A DNA stretch of 52,618 nucleotides from an uncultured Roseburia sp. (lineage in GTDB: Bacteria; Bacillota; Clostridia; Lachnospirales; Lachnospiraceae), in NCBI GenBank assembly GCA_910577925.1, contig CAJTOI010000023.1:1-52618 (forward strand), given 5' to 3'. Positions 41,191-51,537 of the stretch are shown piece after piece. Positions within the stretch are counted from its first letter, which is position 1. Each line of letters opens with the position of its first letter. The translations under genes were made by a program, and so were the position numbers. The notes below the pieces were generated by a model. The model saw only the letters and a program-made list of their open reading frames with translations, searched no databases and was not told where the DNA came from.

Positions 41191-43044
41191 ATGTATTTAT
41201 TGCCAAGACCGAAGAACGTAACAGAAAAAGAAGGATTTTACGAGATAAATTATCACACCGCGGTTGTGCTCGGAGAACGGATTAAAGAGAACGGGCTCTC
41301 GTACGCGGCGATTTTGCAGAGCGGCATTTCAGACGGAACCGGAATCCATGTCTCCTGTCTGAGAGGGAAGGCGCAGAAGGGGGATATTTATCTGGATTTC
41401 TCAGAAGAGCTGAAAGAGCAGGAATACCGGCTTATTGTAACGGAGAACGGCGTCTTTGTTTCGGGCGGAGACGGGGCAGGCGTTTTGTATGGGGTACAGA
41501 CGCTCTGCCAGATGCTGATACAGTGCGGCGGCGTACTACCGTGCGCGGAGATATCGGATGAGCCGGACAGGAAAGTCCGCGGATATTTTCTGGACGAGAC
41601 GAGAGGACGGGTATTGACGCTGCCTTATCTGAAAAAGACAGCAGACCGCTTAAGCCGCTATAAATTGAATCAGTTTCAGCTCTATGTGGAGCATACTTAT
41701 CTGTTCCGCAATTTATCGGAAATGTGGCGGGATGAGACGCCGCTTACGGCGGAGGATATTATGGAGCTGGATGCTTACTGCAGAGAACGCCACATTGAGC
41801 TGGTGCCGTCTCTGGCAAGCTTCGGCCACCTTTATACGCTGCTTTCCACAAAAAGCTACGGTCACTTGTGCGAACTGGAAGATTCGTGGAAAGAGCCGTT
41901 TTCCTTCTGGGATAGAATGAGGCATCACACCGTGAATGTGACGGACAAGAGGACAATGGTTCTGATCAAAGGGATGATAGACGAGTACACGGCGTTATTT
42001 ACCTCGGACAAATTTAATATCTGCGCCGACGAGACGTTTGACCTCGGCAAGGGGAAATCAAAAGAGGCTGCCGAACGGGACGGCATCCACCGCATTTATA
42101 TCAACCATGTCAAAGAATTGTGCGAATATCTGGTCGAAAAGAAAAAACAGCCGATGTTCTGGGGCGATATCATCTGCGGGGAACCGGAGCTGGTTCGGGA
42201 GCTGCCGGAAAATACGATCTGCCTTACCTGGGGATATGCGCCGGAGCAGAGAGAGCACGTGTGCCGCCTTATGGCGGAAGCGGGAGCGAGACAATACCTT
42301 TGTCCGGGAGTGGGCGGCTGGAACCGGTGGATGAACCTGATACGAAGCTCCTATGACAATATCGTCCGCATGTGCGGATATGCAAGAAAATACCGGGCGG
42401 AGGGAGTCCTCAACACAGACTGGGGGGATTGCGGACATATCAATCATCCGGAATATTCGGTTCCGGGCCTGATTTACGGGGCCGCCTTTTCATGGAATCC
42501 GCAGGCGCCGGCGTTTGACGAGATAAACCGGCAGATATCCCGGCTGGAATTTCGTGATTCCTCCGGACAGATCGTCGGCCTTATGGCGGAAATGGCAGAG
42601 CAGTCGCTCTACAACTGGTGGGATGCCGTGATATTTTATGAAAACAATGCCCTGCGCCATGCGCCGGAAGGCGAGCTACTGCCGACACGGCTGAGGGGTG
42701 AAACGGCCTGCAGGGATGCGGCAGCCGCGCTGAAAACGATCTCCGGGGATATAAAAAAGGCGGTGGTTTCCTTGGACGGCGGACAAAAGGAACTGGCGGA
42801 GGCGCTTCTGATTACCGCGGATGCCATTGATATCTGGAATGAAGTCGGCGCTTTGATCTGGAAAAGGGAAAATCAAATAGAGGTGAGACAGGAAGATGCG
42901 GCGGCGCTCGCAGCCAGACTGGAAAACTGGTTTATGTACTATAAAAAACTCTGGAGAACCATAAGCAGAGAAGGGGATCTGCATCACGTATCGGAGATTG
43001 TGTTCTGGTACGCGGATTTCCTGCGTGACAGAGGTCTGTCATAA
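41191..43044 (+). CDS. GH20-family beta-N-acetylhexosaminidase-like enzyme
   Basis: A 617-residue cytoplasmic protein without signal peptide. Residues 1-125 are a GH20b-like alpha/beta domain (LPRPKNVTEKEG ... GDGAGVLYGVQTLCQML), followed by the TIM barrel starting KVRGYFLDETRGRVLTLPYLKKTADRLSRYKLNQFQLY. The catalytic Asp-Glu pair is D280-E281 in NICADETFDLG. A helical C-terminal region of about 170 residues follows. GH20 enzymes remove terminal GlcNAc or GalNAc by substrate-assisted catalysis; here it could remove GlcNAc from hybrid or complex antennae. ATG 41191 has AGGTG upstream. Confidence 0.82.
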   Translation: MYLLPRPKNVTEKEGFYEINYHTAVVLGERIKENGLSYAAILQSGISDGTGIHVSCLRGKAQKGDIYLDFSEELKEQEYRLIVTENGVFVSGGDGAGVLYGVQTLCQMLIQCGGVLPCAEISDEPDRKVRGYFLDETRGRVLTLPYLKKTADRLSRYKLNQFQLYVEHTYLFRNLSEMWRDETPLTAEDIMELDAYCRERHIELVPSLASFGHLYTLLSTKSYGHLCELEDSWKEPFSFWDRMRHHTVNVTDKRTMVLIKGMIDEYTALFTSDKFNICADETFDLGKGKSKEAAERDGIHRIYINHVKELCEYLVEKKKQPMFWGDIICGEPELVRELPENTICLTWGYAPEQREHVCRLMAEAGARQYLCPGVGGWNRWMNLIRSSYDNIVRMCGYARKYRAEGVLNTDWGDCGHINHPEYSVPGLIYGAAFSWNPQAPAFDEINRQISRLEFRDSSGQIVGLMAEMAEQSLYNWWDAVIFYENNALRHAPEGELLPTRLRGETACRDAAAALKTISGDIKKAVVSLDGGQKELAEALLITADAIDIWNEVGALIWKRENQIEVRQEDAAALAARLENWFMYYKKLWRTISREGDLHHVSEIVFWYADFLRDRGLS

Positions 43045-43102
43045 ATATATTTTGCAGAAAATGAGACAGAAAGATGCGTAAAACCGCAGAGTGAGGTAAG
43101 TT

Positions 43103-45352
43103 ATGGCATACATACGGGACAGAAAAGAAATGCGGACCGGATATCAGGAGAAGGCAGCGTGGGCGCCGGAATTGGATCTTCAATGTGATTTTGTGATGGT
43201 TTACGGGCTGGACGGCACGTTAAAAGAACGCGTGGATCAGTTCCGCGAAAAGGGGTATGAAGTCTGTCTGATGACAGGGTGCGCATGGGGGAGTTACGAA
43301 GATTATCTGTCAGGAGACTGGGACGGCAGGAAACACGAAGACGAGCGCCAGACAGACCGGGAGGGAAAGCCGATCCTGCACGGCGTAAACGTTCCCTATA
43401 TGGTTCCGACCGCTTCCTTTGGAACTTATCTGGCAGAGAAGCTGAAAGAATTTGTGGATGCCGGGATTTCGGCAATTTTTATGGAAGAGCCGGAGTTCTG
43501 GGCAGCCGGCGGCTACTCGGAGGCATTTAAGGCGGAATACGAGGCATCTTACGGGGAGCCCTGGCAGGCGCCGCATGGCTCCGTGGATGCACAATACCGC
43601 TGCGCGCGTTTAAAATCAGAGCTTTATGCGGGGCTGATCGACCGTCTGAGCAGAGAAGTCAAAGGATATTCCAGAGAAAAATACGCAAGAGAGACCGGAT
43701 TTTATGTGGCGACCCACAGTCCGTTGAATTATACGCAGTGGAAGATTATGAGTCCGCAGCTCAAAATGCTTTCGATGGAGTGTGTGGACGGATTTATCGC
43801 ACAGGTATGGTCCGGCACCAGCGGCACCGGAAATGTGTATGAGGGACATTATAAGAGCAGAACCTTTGAGACGGCCTATTTTGAATACGGGATTATGCAG
43901 GAAATGATTTACGGGACGGAAAAAAAGATGTGGTTTCTGCATGACCCGGTGGAGGATTTCCCGGAGAATGACTGGAAGGATTACCGCAGAAAGTATTTAA
44001 AGACATTTACCGCATCGCTGTTTTGGCCGAAGGTGAACCGCTACGAAGTGTGCCCGTGGCCCGACCGGGTGTTTAACGGCCGTTATCCGAGGAAACTTGG
44101 GATGGGAGAAGGGATGATTCCGACGGCTGATATGGAGGGGGCAAGGGATATCCCAAAAGAATATGCGACCATGCTTTCCGGTATGATACAGCTTCTGGGG
44201 GATATGGAGCAGGAACGGTGCGCCTTCCTCGGAAATGAGATTCCTGTGGGGATTTTAATGTCAGACACATGCGCTTATCAGAGAAGCTTTCCGGACGCAG
44301 TCACAGCGCTTGAAAGCGATATGAATGACCGCCTGATTGCGGCAGGTAAAACGGAAAACGAGGCCGCGTTCTACCGGAATCTGGAGGAAAAAAGCGGCGA
44401 GTGGTACGGCTATATTGCAGGGTGTACCTATCCGAATTTTTTCGGATTGGCGATGCCGCTGCTGAAACACGGACTGCCGCTGCATCCGGTCTGTTTGGAG
44501 CATACAAAGAGGGATGACCGGTACCTGAGCAATTACCGCTGTCTGGTTTTAAGCTATGAATATATGAAACCGGAATTGCCCTGCTATAACAAAACGCTGG
44601 CGGGCTGGGTAAAACAGGGCGGCCGTCTGATCTACGTCGGAGACGGAAGCGATCCGTACCATGAAGTGAAATGCTGGTGGAATGAAAACGGAGAATATGC
44701 GAATCCAGCAGAACATTTATTTGCACAGATGGGATTGGGCAGGTCATTGGCGGACGGGACGTATCTGGTGGGAGAGGGGAGCCTTGTCGTGTGGAACAGG
44801 AAACCGGCGCTGCTGTCGGTAAGCCGGGAATATGCAAAACAGTACCGGGCGATCGTAAAGCAGGTATTGTTTGACACGGGATATTACTGGAGAGAGACGA
44901 ACTGCCTTGCGATGGAGCGCGGCCCGTACCGGATGATCGCCGTGCTGGATGAAAGCTGCAGTGCGCAGAGCTGCCGCGCCGAAGGTCTGTTTACGGACCT
45001 GCTGAAGGACGGATATCCCGTAATACATGAGCTGACCGTACCCTGCGGGGAGGAAGGCATGCTGTTTGATTATGAAAAAATTGAAGGCGAGACACTCCGC
45101 GTCATAGCGTCCGCGGCCAGAATTGAAAAGCTGATCTGCAGCGACCGTACATTTGAAGTCTGGGAGAAGGCCGCAGACCGGATTCGTGTCAATACAAGAA
45201 TCCGTATTCCGTGGAAACCGAAGCGGATAGAGGCTGCGGATGAGGCCGGAAATCCGGTGGAGGTGTCGTTTGAATGGAATGAGGAAACCCGCACGGTGCT
45301 GCTCTCCTACGACAGCCGCGACCTGCTGGTAAAAATAATCGGGCACAGATAA
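43103..45352 (+). CDS. Predicted glycoside hydrolase of unassigned family (clan GH-A-like)
   Basis: A 749-residue cytoplasmic protein. I could not place it in a named family. The first 330 residues look like a (beta/alpha)8 barrel: YGLDGTLKERVDQFREKGYEVCLMTGCAWGS, an IFMEEPEFW motif with E128-E129-P in the place of the clan GH-A Asn-Glu-Pro acid/base, then GFIAQVWSGTS and SLFWPKVNRYEVCPWPDRVF. About 375-560 resembles the beta-galactosidase trimerisation (GATase-like) domain of GH42-type enzymes (VGILMSDTCAYQ, LVLSYEYMKPE, GGRLIYVGDGSDPYHEVKCWW), and the C-terminus is a beta domain. It sits between GH20 and GH38 genes, so a role on N-glycans is likely. Confidence 0.6.
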   Translation: MAYIRDRKEMRTGYQEKAAWAPELDLQCDFVMVYGLDGTLKERVDQFREKGYEVCLMTGCAWGSYEDYLSGDWDGRKHEDERQTDREGKPILHGVNVPYMVPTASFGTYLAEKLKEFVDAGISAIFMEEPEFWAAGGYSEAFKAEYEASYGEPWQAPHGSVDAQYRCARLKSELYAGLIDRLSREVKGYSREKYARETGFYVATHSPLNYTQWKIMSPQLKMLSMECVDGFIAQVWSGTSGTGNVYEGHYKSRTFETAYFEYGIMQEMIYGTEKKMWFLHDPVEDFPENDWKDYRRKYLKTFTASLFWPKVNRYEVCPWPDRVFNGRYPRKLGMGEGMIPTADMEGARDIPKEYATMLSGMIQLLGDMEQERCAFLGNEIPVGILMSDTCAYQRSFPDAVTALESDMNDRLIAAGKTENEAAFYRNLEEKSGEWYGYIAGCTYPNFFGLAMPLLKHGLPLHPVCLEHTKRDDRYLSNYRCLVLSYEYMKPELPCYNKTLAGWVKQGGRLIYVGDGSDPYHEVKCWWNENGEYANPAEHLFAQMGLGRSLADGTYLVGEGSLVVWNRKPALLSVSREYAKQYRAIVKQVLFDTGYYWRETNCLAMERGPYRMIAVLDESCSAQSCRAEGLFTDLLKDGYPVIHELTVPCGEEGMLFDYEKIEGETLRVIASAARIEKLICSDRTFEVWEKAADRIRVNTRIRIPWKPKRIEAADEAGNPVEVSFEWNEETRTVLLSYDSRDLLVKIIGHR

Positions 45353-45401
45353 ATGCGCGCCGTATCTGCGGTGCAGAACCGGGAAACGTGAATATGCCGG
45401 A

Positions 45402-45467
45402 TGTTGTTTTCGGACAACACCCGGATATCATAAAAGCTATAATTTAATAAAAGACCTTGCAAAGGTC
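45402..45467 (+). promoter_or_regulatory. Leader region of the GH38 gene
   Basis: The 129-bp gap holds a TGTTGT/ACAACA dyad (45402-45419), a TATAAT (45438-45443) with no good -35, and a GACCTT/AAGGTC hairpin (45453-45467) directly before the GGAGGGAGG ribosome site. A weak internal promoter is possible. Confidence 0.35.
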
Positions 45468-45481
45468 GGAGGGAGGATGAA

Positions 45482-48400
45482 ATGCAGTTTTTAGACAAGA
45501 GAGTGAATGTCATTTGCAATGAACTCAAAAAGCTCAAAGTAAAGCAGAGTTTTCGCATTGACAGCTGGAAGTATAAGGAGGGAAATTATATCAGCCCGAA
45601 CGAGGCGGAGGCAGACGACATACCGTGGGAGGAGTTTGACTGCCAGACAATGCACTGGTACGGACTTGACCGCCATTACTGGTTTAAAACCACGTATCAG
45701 GCGCCAAAGGAGCTGGACGGCAAACGGATGTGGATGCATGTAAAGACCCAGATTGACGAGTGGGACGATGCAAAGAATCCACAGTTTCTGCTGTTTGTAA
45801 ACGGCGTTGCAACACAGGGAATCGACATGAACCACAGGGAGGTGCTCTTAGACACCTGTGCGAAAGCCGGCGAGGAACTGGTATTGGAGCTGCAGGCATA
45901 TACGGGAATCCTGCACAAAGAATTTAACCTGATTGTTGAAATGCAGGAAATCGATCCGGATATCGAGAAACTCTACTATGACTTGTGGGTACCGCTTGCG
46001 GCATTCAGCCGTATGGAGGAAGACGATAAGAACCGCAGGGATATCGAGACGATTTTAAATAATACCGTCAATTATCTTGACCTGCGCGACCCCTATTCCG
46101 ATGCGTTTTACGCGGGGTTAAAGGAGGCGTCCGATTACATTGATCAGGCGCTTTATACGGACATGGCGGGTTACAAAGACGTCATCGCCACCTGTATCGG
46201 CCATACGCACATTGACGTCGCATGGTGGTGGACCGTGGCGCAGACCAGGGAAAAGGTGGGGCGCAGCTTTGCGACGGTACTCAAGCTGATGGAAGAGTAT
46301 CCGAATTATAAGTTTATGTCCAGCCAGCCGCAGCTTTATGATTTCTTAAAAGAGCGCTATCCAAAGCTGTACGAACAGGTGAAAGAGCGCGTGAAAGAAA
46401 AACGCTGGGAGCCGGAAGGCGGCATGTGGGTAGAGGCGGACTGCAACCTGACATCCGGGGAATCTCTGGTGCGTCAGTTTATGCACGGAAAGAGATTCTT
46501 CAAAGAAGAGTTTGGCGTAGACAACAGGATCTTGTGGCTGCCGGATGTGTTCGGTTACTCGGGAGCGCTTCCGCAGATTATGAAAAAATGCGGGATCGAT
46601 TACTTTATGACGACCAAGCTGGCATGGAACCAGTTCAATAAAATCCCGTACGACACGATGATGTGGAGAGGGAGCGACGGCACGGAAGTGCTGACGCATT
46701 TGATCACAACCCTCGGTGTCAGCCAGCCGATCAAAGATTTCTTTACCACATACAACGGAATGCTTCATCCGGATGCGATCATGGGCGGATGGATGCGCTA
46801 CCAGAACAAGGATATCAACAACGATATTTTAATTTCTTACGGATACGGAGACGGCGGAGGCGGCCCGACCAGAGAGATGCTTGAGACATCCGTCCGTATG
46901 GAAAAGGGCGTGAAGGGCATTCCCTGCGTGCGCCAGGAGTTTGCAGGAACATACTTTGACGAACTGGCGGAGCGCGTGGAAGGAAACAGACGTCTGCCCG
47001 TCTGGGAGGGCGAGTTCTACTTTGAGTACCACAGGGGAACGCTGACTTCCATGGGAAGAAACAAACGCTCGAACCGCAAAGCGGAGCTGGGACTGATGGA
47101 CGCGGAGCTGCTGTCCGTATTGGCGGAGAATACGACTGCATATCCGACCGAAGAGCTGGACTCCGTCTGGAAACTGGTGCTGCTCAACCAGTTCCACGAT
47201 ATTCTCCCCGGTTCTTCCATCAAAGAAGTGTACGAGGTGACAGGGAAAGAGTATGCGCAGATCGCGGAGCGGTTAGAGAAGATGATCGCGGAGCGCAGAA
47301 GGGCCCTTGCCGGCAGCGGAGATGCGGTTACGGTGTTCAACACCACGGGCAAAGAGCGCAGCGATATCGTTGTACTGGGGCCGGCGGACGCGGACGTGCT
47401 GGTCGACGCGGAGGGGAATACCTATCCGGTACAAAAGACGAAAGAAGGAGCGGTCGCATATGTGGAACATGTCCCGGCAAAAGGCTACAAATCCTTCACA
47501 TGGGCAAAGGCGGAGCGTGAAGCAGACGCGCCGTTTACACTGGTGAATGATTATCAGCTCGAAACACCGTTCTTTACCGTGAAGCTCGACGAGCAGGGAA
47601 TGTTCACGAGCATCTTTGATAAAGAAAATGACCGCGAGGTCATTCAGGAAGGACAGCGCGCAAACTTAATCCGCATGTACGAGGATAAGCCGATTTATTT
47701 TGACAACTGGGATATTGATATTTATTACACGGAAAAATTCTGGGATGTGGATCAGGTGGAGCGCATGGAGTGGACAGAGGCAGGCCCGGTCCGCGCCGTG
47801 CTTGAAATCGAGAGAAAAGCGAGCAAATCCACCATCCTGCAGAAGATTGTCTTCTATGCAGACAGCAGGAGAATCGAATTTCAGACACATGTTGACTGGA
47901 GGGAGCACCAGACATTGTTAAAGGTCCACTTCCCGGTGGCGGTACATACGGACGAGGCGACCTTCGACGTACAGTTCGGCAATCTGACCAGAAAAACACA
48001 TCAGAATACAAGCTGGGATGTGGCAAGATTCGAGAGCTGCGGACAGAAGTGGATGGATCTTTCGGAGGGACATTACGGCGTCAGCCTGCTGAACGACTGC
48101 AAATACGGCCATTCCGTAAAAGACAGCAACATGGCGTTGACGCTGATTAAATCGGGAATTGAGCCGAACCCGACCACGGACCAGGAAGAACACGACTTTA
48201 CCTATGCGGTCTATCCGCACGCAGAAGGGTGGAGACAGGCGCAGACCGTCGCGGAGGCTTACAAACTGAATCAGCCGCTTGTGGCGGAGACGGGAACAGA
48301 GACAAAGCCGGCATACTCGTTTGCATCCGCGGACGCATCCAATGTGATCATAGAAACGGTCAAGAAGGCGGAGGATAAAGAGGGAACCGTGATCCGTATG

Positions 48401-48571
48401 TATGAATCCGAGAATGCATACACAAAGACGAAGCTGACCGTCAATGCGGAATTTAAGAAAGCGTTTGTCTGCAATCTGCTTGAGGAGACAGAGCGGGAAG
48501 CTTCCGTAAACGGAAATCAAATCGAAGTTGTATTGAAACCATATGAAGTCGTAACGGTAAAACTTGTGTGA
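45482..48571 (+). CDS. GH38 alpha-mannosidase
   Basis: A 1029-residue cytoplasmic enzyme of MAN2C1-like layout: an N-terminal beta domain (1-230), the GH38 catalytic domain with zinc ligands in GHTHIDVAWWW (H241, H243, D245), the nucleophile D355 in LWLPDVFGYSG, and C-terminal beta-sandwich domains. It removes alpha-linked mannose from N-glycans. Absence of a signal peptide fits intracellular trimming of imported glycans to Man-beta-1,4-GlcNAc for the GH130 enzyme. GGAGGGAGG precedes the start. Confidence 0.95.
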   Translation: MQFLDKRVNVICNELKKLKVKQSFRIDSWKYKEGNYISPNEAEADDIPWEEFDCQTMHWYGLDRHYWFKTTYQAPKELDGKRMWMHVKTQIDEWDDAKNPQFLLFVNGVATQGIDMNHREVLLDTCAKAGEELVLELQAYTGILHKEFNLIVEMQEIDPDIEKLYYDLWVPLAAFSRMEEDDKNRRDIETILNNTVNYLDLRDPYSDAFYAGLKEASDYIDQALYTDMAGYKDVIATCIGHTHIDVAWWWTVAQTREKVGRSFATVLKLMEEYPNYKFMSSQPQLYDFLKERYPKLYEQVKERVKEKRWEPEGGMWVEADCNLTSGESLVRQFMHGKRFFKEEFGVDNRILWLPDVFGYSGALPQIMKKCGIDYFMTTKLAWNQFNKIPYDTMMWRGSDGTEVLTHLITTLGVSQPIKDFFTTYNGMLHPDAIMGGWMRYQNKDINNDILISYGYGDGGGGPTREMLETSVRMEKGVKGIPCVRQEFAGTYFDELAERVEGNRRLPVWEGEFYFEYHRGTLTSMGRNKRSNRKAELGLMDAELLSVLAENTTAYPTEELDSVWKLVLLNQFHDILPGSSIKEVYEVTGKEYAQIAERLEKMIAERRRALAGSGDAVTVFNTTGKERSDIVVLGPADADVLVDAEGNTYPVQKTKEGAVAYVEHVPAKGYKSFTWAKAEREADAPFTLVNDYQLETPFFTVKLDEQGMFTSIFDKENDREVIQEGQRANLIRMYEDKPIYFDNWDIDIYYTEKFWDVDQVERMEWTEAGPVRAVLEIERKASKSTILQKIVFYADSRRIEFQTHVDWREHQTLLKVHFPVAVHTDEATFDVQFGNLTRKTHQNTSWDVARFESCGQKWMDLSEGHYGVSLLNDCKYGHSVKDSNMALTLIKSGIEPNPTTDQEEHDFTYAVYPHAEGWRQAQTVAEAYKLNQPLVAETGTETKPAYSFASADASNVIIETVKKAEDKEGTVIRMYESENAYTKTKLTVNAEFKKAFVCNLLEETEREASVNGNQIEVVLKPYEVVTVKLV

Positions 48572-48593
48572 TCAGTCAAAGAAAGAGGAAATT

Positions 48594-51524
48594 ATGTATA
48601 AAAAAAGAGGGAAAAAATTGACAAGCGTTCTTCTGGCGGCGTCTATGACGTTTGGTCTTGCAGCCTGCGGGGGAGAAGCACAGACGACAACGGAAAATGT
48701 ACCTCAGACAGAGGCGGCGGAAGCTCCCCGGGAGAACGGCAGCAGCGATGCGGGGGCGGCGGCATACACGCCGACGGAAGAAAACGGAAATCTGGAGCTT
48801 ACGATGAACGGACAGCCGGAATCGTCGTATTGGTTCCCGGCGCAGCTTCTGGAGTGGAACGCGGATGCGGATGAAGATTTCATCTACAACGTGAGCAGTG
48901 TGCCGCTGGCAAAGCGCGCCGACATTGCGGGTCTTGAGACGGTAAATTCGACGCAGAACAAAGATACCAAAGTGATGGCGATTTCCATTATGAACAGCAG
49001 CACCAGCGGAAATGCACCGCACGGATTGAACAAGGTGGATGCGAACACCTTTTCCTACTGGCAGTATGTGGATGTGCTTGTGTACTGGGGCGGCTCCTCG
49101 GGAGAGGGAATTATCGTACCGCCAAGTCCGGACGTCGTAGATGCAGGCCATAAGAACGGGGTTCCGGTACTGGGAACCGTATTTATGCCGCAGGCTGCAC
49201 ACGGCGGAAAAATGGAGTGGCTGGAGGATCTTCTTACGAAAAACGAAGACGGAAGCTACCCGGTCGCGGATAAGCTGATTGAAGTGGCGCAGCTTTACGG
49301 ATTTGACGGCTGGTTTATGAACCAGGAGACGGAGGGGACGGACGAAGAACCCCTGACCGCGGATCACGCGGCGCGTATGCAGGAATTTATTCAATATTAC
49401 AAAAAGCAGGCGCCGGAGCTGGCAATGGTATACTACGATTCCATGACGGTTGACGGAGAGATGGACTGGCAGAACGCTCTGACAGAAAAGAACGTGTCGT
49501 TCCTCAAGGATGAAGCGGGGAATGCGGTTGCAGACGAGATGTTCCTGAACTTCTGGTGGACGATGGAGGAGCTGTCCGAAGACCAGCTGGCGGGTCTTTC
49601 GGCGGAGAGAAGAGAGTACTATGAAAAAAGTCTTGCCGCACTGGAAGAAACGCCGCTTCTGAAAGCGTCGGAAGCGTTTGCAGGCGAAGAGGGAATCGAT
49701 CCGTACCGCTTATATGCGGGGATCGATGTACAGGCGGACGGCTACAATACGGACATCAACTGGAAGTGGCTTGAGAATGAAGCGGGCGGTACGCGCACGT
49801 CCATCGGTATCTACTGCCCAAGCTGGTCCTACCAGTCCTCCGGCGGCATTATCCAGGATTTCTGGAAAAAAGAGAATACCATGTGGGTAAACACAAAAGG
49901 CGATCCGTCTGCGGACATCGAATATTCGGATGACAGACAGTGGAGAGGCATTTCAAACTATGTGGTAGAGCGGACGGCAGTTACCGGACTTCCGTTTATT
50001 ACGAATTTCTCAACCGGAAACGGTTACAGCTTCTTTAAAAACGGGGAGCAGATCAGCTTGTTAGACTGGAATAACCGCAGCATCAGTGACGTTCTGCCGA
50101 CCTACCGCTATATCATTGAGAGTGAGGAAGGCAACAATCTGTCGGCTGATTTTGATGTGGCGGAAGCGTACTACGGCGGAACCAGCATGATTTTGAGAGG
50201 CTCCATGGCGGCGGGCAGGCAGTCCGAGATTAAGCTTTACAGCTCCGAGCTTTCGATCACAGAGCCGATCACATTTACAACAACGGCAAAAGCAAAGGGC
50301 GCATCCGTGACGCTGGATGCGGTTCTGACAGCCGACGACGGCTCCGAAATCGTGTTAAAGGGTGACAAACCGGTCGGCGATACGTGGACGACGGTGACAT
50401 ACGATACCGGCGAGCTTGTCGGAAAGACCATCAAGACGATTTCTTACAGACTGTCTGCGTCGGAGGATGCGAGCGGGCTGCAGTTCCGTTTTGGAAATAT
50501 TACCATGACAGACAACGCAGAGCCTGGAGTAAGCGCTGTGAGCAATGTGGAAGTGCTCGGAAAAGAATTTGACGAGGACGGCATGTATGCGGGGGTACGT
50601 CTCGCATGGGAATCCGACGTTCCGGCAGCATACTACGAGGTATACCGTATTAATCAGGATCAGACGAAATCCCTGCTTGGCGTTTCCAACAACACAAGCT
50701 TCTACATCAATACCCTGCCGAGAACGGACGAGACAAACAACTCTACCTTTGAGGTGGTTCCGGTCAATCAGATGCTGGCGGAGGGTACGTCCGCGCAGGT
50801 CAATATGGAGTGGCCGGACAACAGCATTCCGAAAGCAGGATTTACCGCGGATGCAACGCTGGTATCTCCGGGACAGAAGGTTACGTTCACAAGCCTCTGC
50901 TCGCAGAACACGGAGAAGGTAAGCTGGACGCTTCCGGGTTCCGATGTGGAGACGGCAGAAGGTGAGACGGTTACGGCCGTATACGCAGAGGAAGGCGTAT
51001 ACAGCGTTACCGTAAAAGCGGAAAATGCATCCGGCGAAAATGAGGCGTCACAGGAAGCATACATCATCGTAACGGAAAATGCAGCCGACGGACTGACGTT
51101 ACTTTCCGGCGGCGCGGCAACGGAAGCCGATACGTTTGTAAATGAGAACGAGGCCCCGGAGTTCGCGGTAGACGGCGACGTGACAAAGAAATGGTGCGCA
51201 ACGGGAAGCGCGCCGCATGAGATCACACTGGACTTAGGCGAGGTGCGGGCGGTTTGCGCCGTTGACGTATACCATGCCGAGGCAGGCGGTGAGGGCGCCG
51301 ACATGAATACGAAGTCCTACGCAATTATGGTAAGCGAGGACGGCGCAGGCTTTACGGAGGTCCGCAGCGTGACCAGAAACACAGCGGGAACCACGCATGA
51401 TACATTTGCCCCGGTAAATGCAAGATTTGTGAAATTTGTCGTAAATAAGCCGACACAGGGCAGTGACAGCGCGGCGCGTATTTATGAGATTGAAGTATAC
51501 GGTTTAGAAACTCCTTTCGAGTAA
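48594..51524 (+). CDS. Surface GH85 endo-beta-N-acetylglucosaminidase with PKD and CBM32 modules
   Basis: A 976-residue lipoprotein: signal peptide with lipobox LAAC (C25), acidic linker, GH85 catalytic barrel (about 70-500) with the diagnostic Asn-x-Glu as N243-Q-E245 in GFDGWFMNQETEG, a beta-sandwich region, a fibronectin-like segment, a PKD-like domain (about 746-830) and a C-terminal CBM32/F5-8C domain (about 840-975). GH85 enzymes cut between the two core GlcNAc residues of high-mannose N-glycans, releasing them from glycoproteins. Being surface-anchored it starts the pathway. ATG 48594 follows AGAGGA, 22 nt after the GH38 stop. Its extra modules suggest binding to mucin or other host glycoproteins. 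Confidence 0.93.
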   Translation: MYKKRGKKLTSVLLAASMTFGLAACGGEAQTTTENVPQTEAAEAPRENGSSDAGAAAYTPTEENGNLELTMNGQPESSYWFPAQLLEWNADADEDFIYNVSSVPLAKRADIAGLETVNSTQNKDTKVMAISIMNSSTSGNAPHGLNKVDANTFSYWQYVDVLVYWGGSSGEGIIVPPSPDVVDAGHKNGVPVLGTVFMPQAAHGGKMEWLEDLLTKNEDGSYPVADKLIEVAQLYGFDGWFMNQETEGTDEEPLTADHAARMQEFIQYYKKQAPELAMVYYDSMTVDGEMDWQNALTEKNVSFLKDEAGNAVADEMFLNFWWTMEELSEDQLAGLSAERREYYEKSLAALEETPLLKASEAFAGEEGIDPYRLYAGIDVQADGYNTDINWKWLENEAGGTRTSIGIYCPSWSYQSSGGIIQDFWKKENTMWVNTKGDPSADIEYSDDRQWRGISNYVVERTAVTGLPFITNFSTGNGYSFFKNGEQISLLDWNNRSISDVLPTYRYIIESEEGNNLSADFDVAEAYYGGTSMILRGSMAAGRQSEIKLYSSELSITEPITFTTTAKAKGASVTLDAVLTADDGSEIVLKGDKPVGDTWTTVTYDTGELVGKTIKTISYRLSASEDASGLQFRFGNITMTDNAEPGVSAVSNVEVLGKEFDEDGMYAGVRLAWESDVPAAYYEVYRINQDQTKSLLGVSNNTSFYINTLPRTDETNNSTFEVVPVNQMLAEGTSAQVNMEWPDNSIPKAGFTADATLVSPGQKVTFTSLCSQNTEKVSWTLPGSDVETAEGETVTAVYAEEGVYSVTVKAENASGENEASQEAYIIVTENAADGLTLLSGGAATEADTFVNENEAPEFAVDGDVTKKWCATGSAPHEITLDLGEVRAVCAVDVYHAEAGGEGADMNTKSYAIMVSEDGAGFTEVRSVTRNTAGTTHDTFAPVNARFVKFVVNKPTQGSDSAARIYEIEVYGLETPFE

Positions 51525-51537
51525 GAGGAATGAATCA

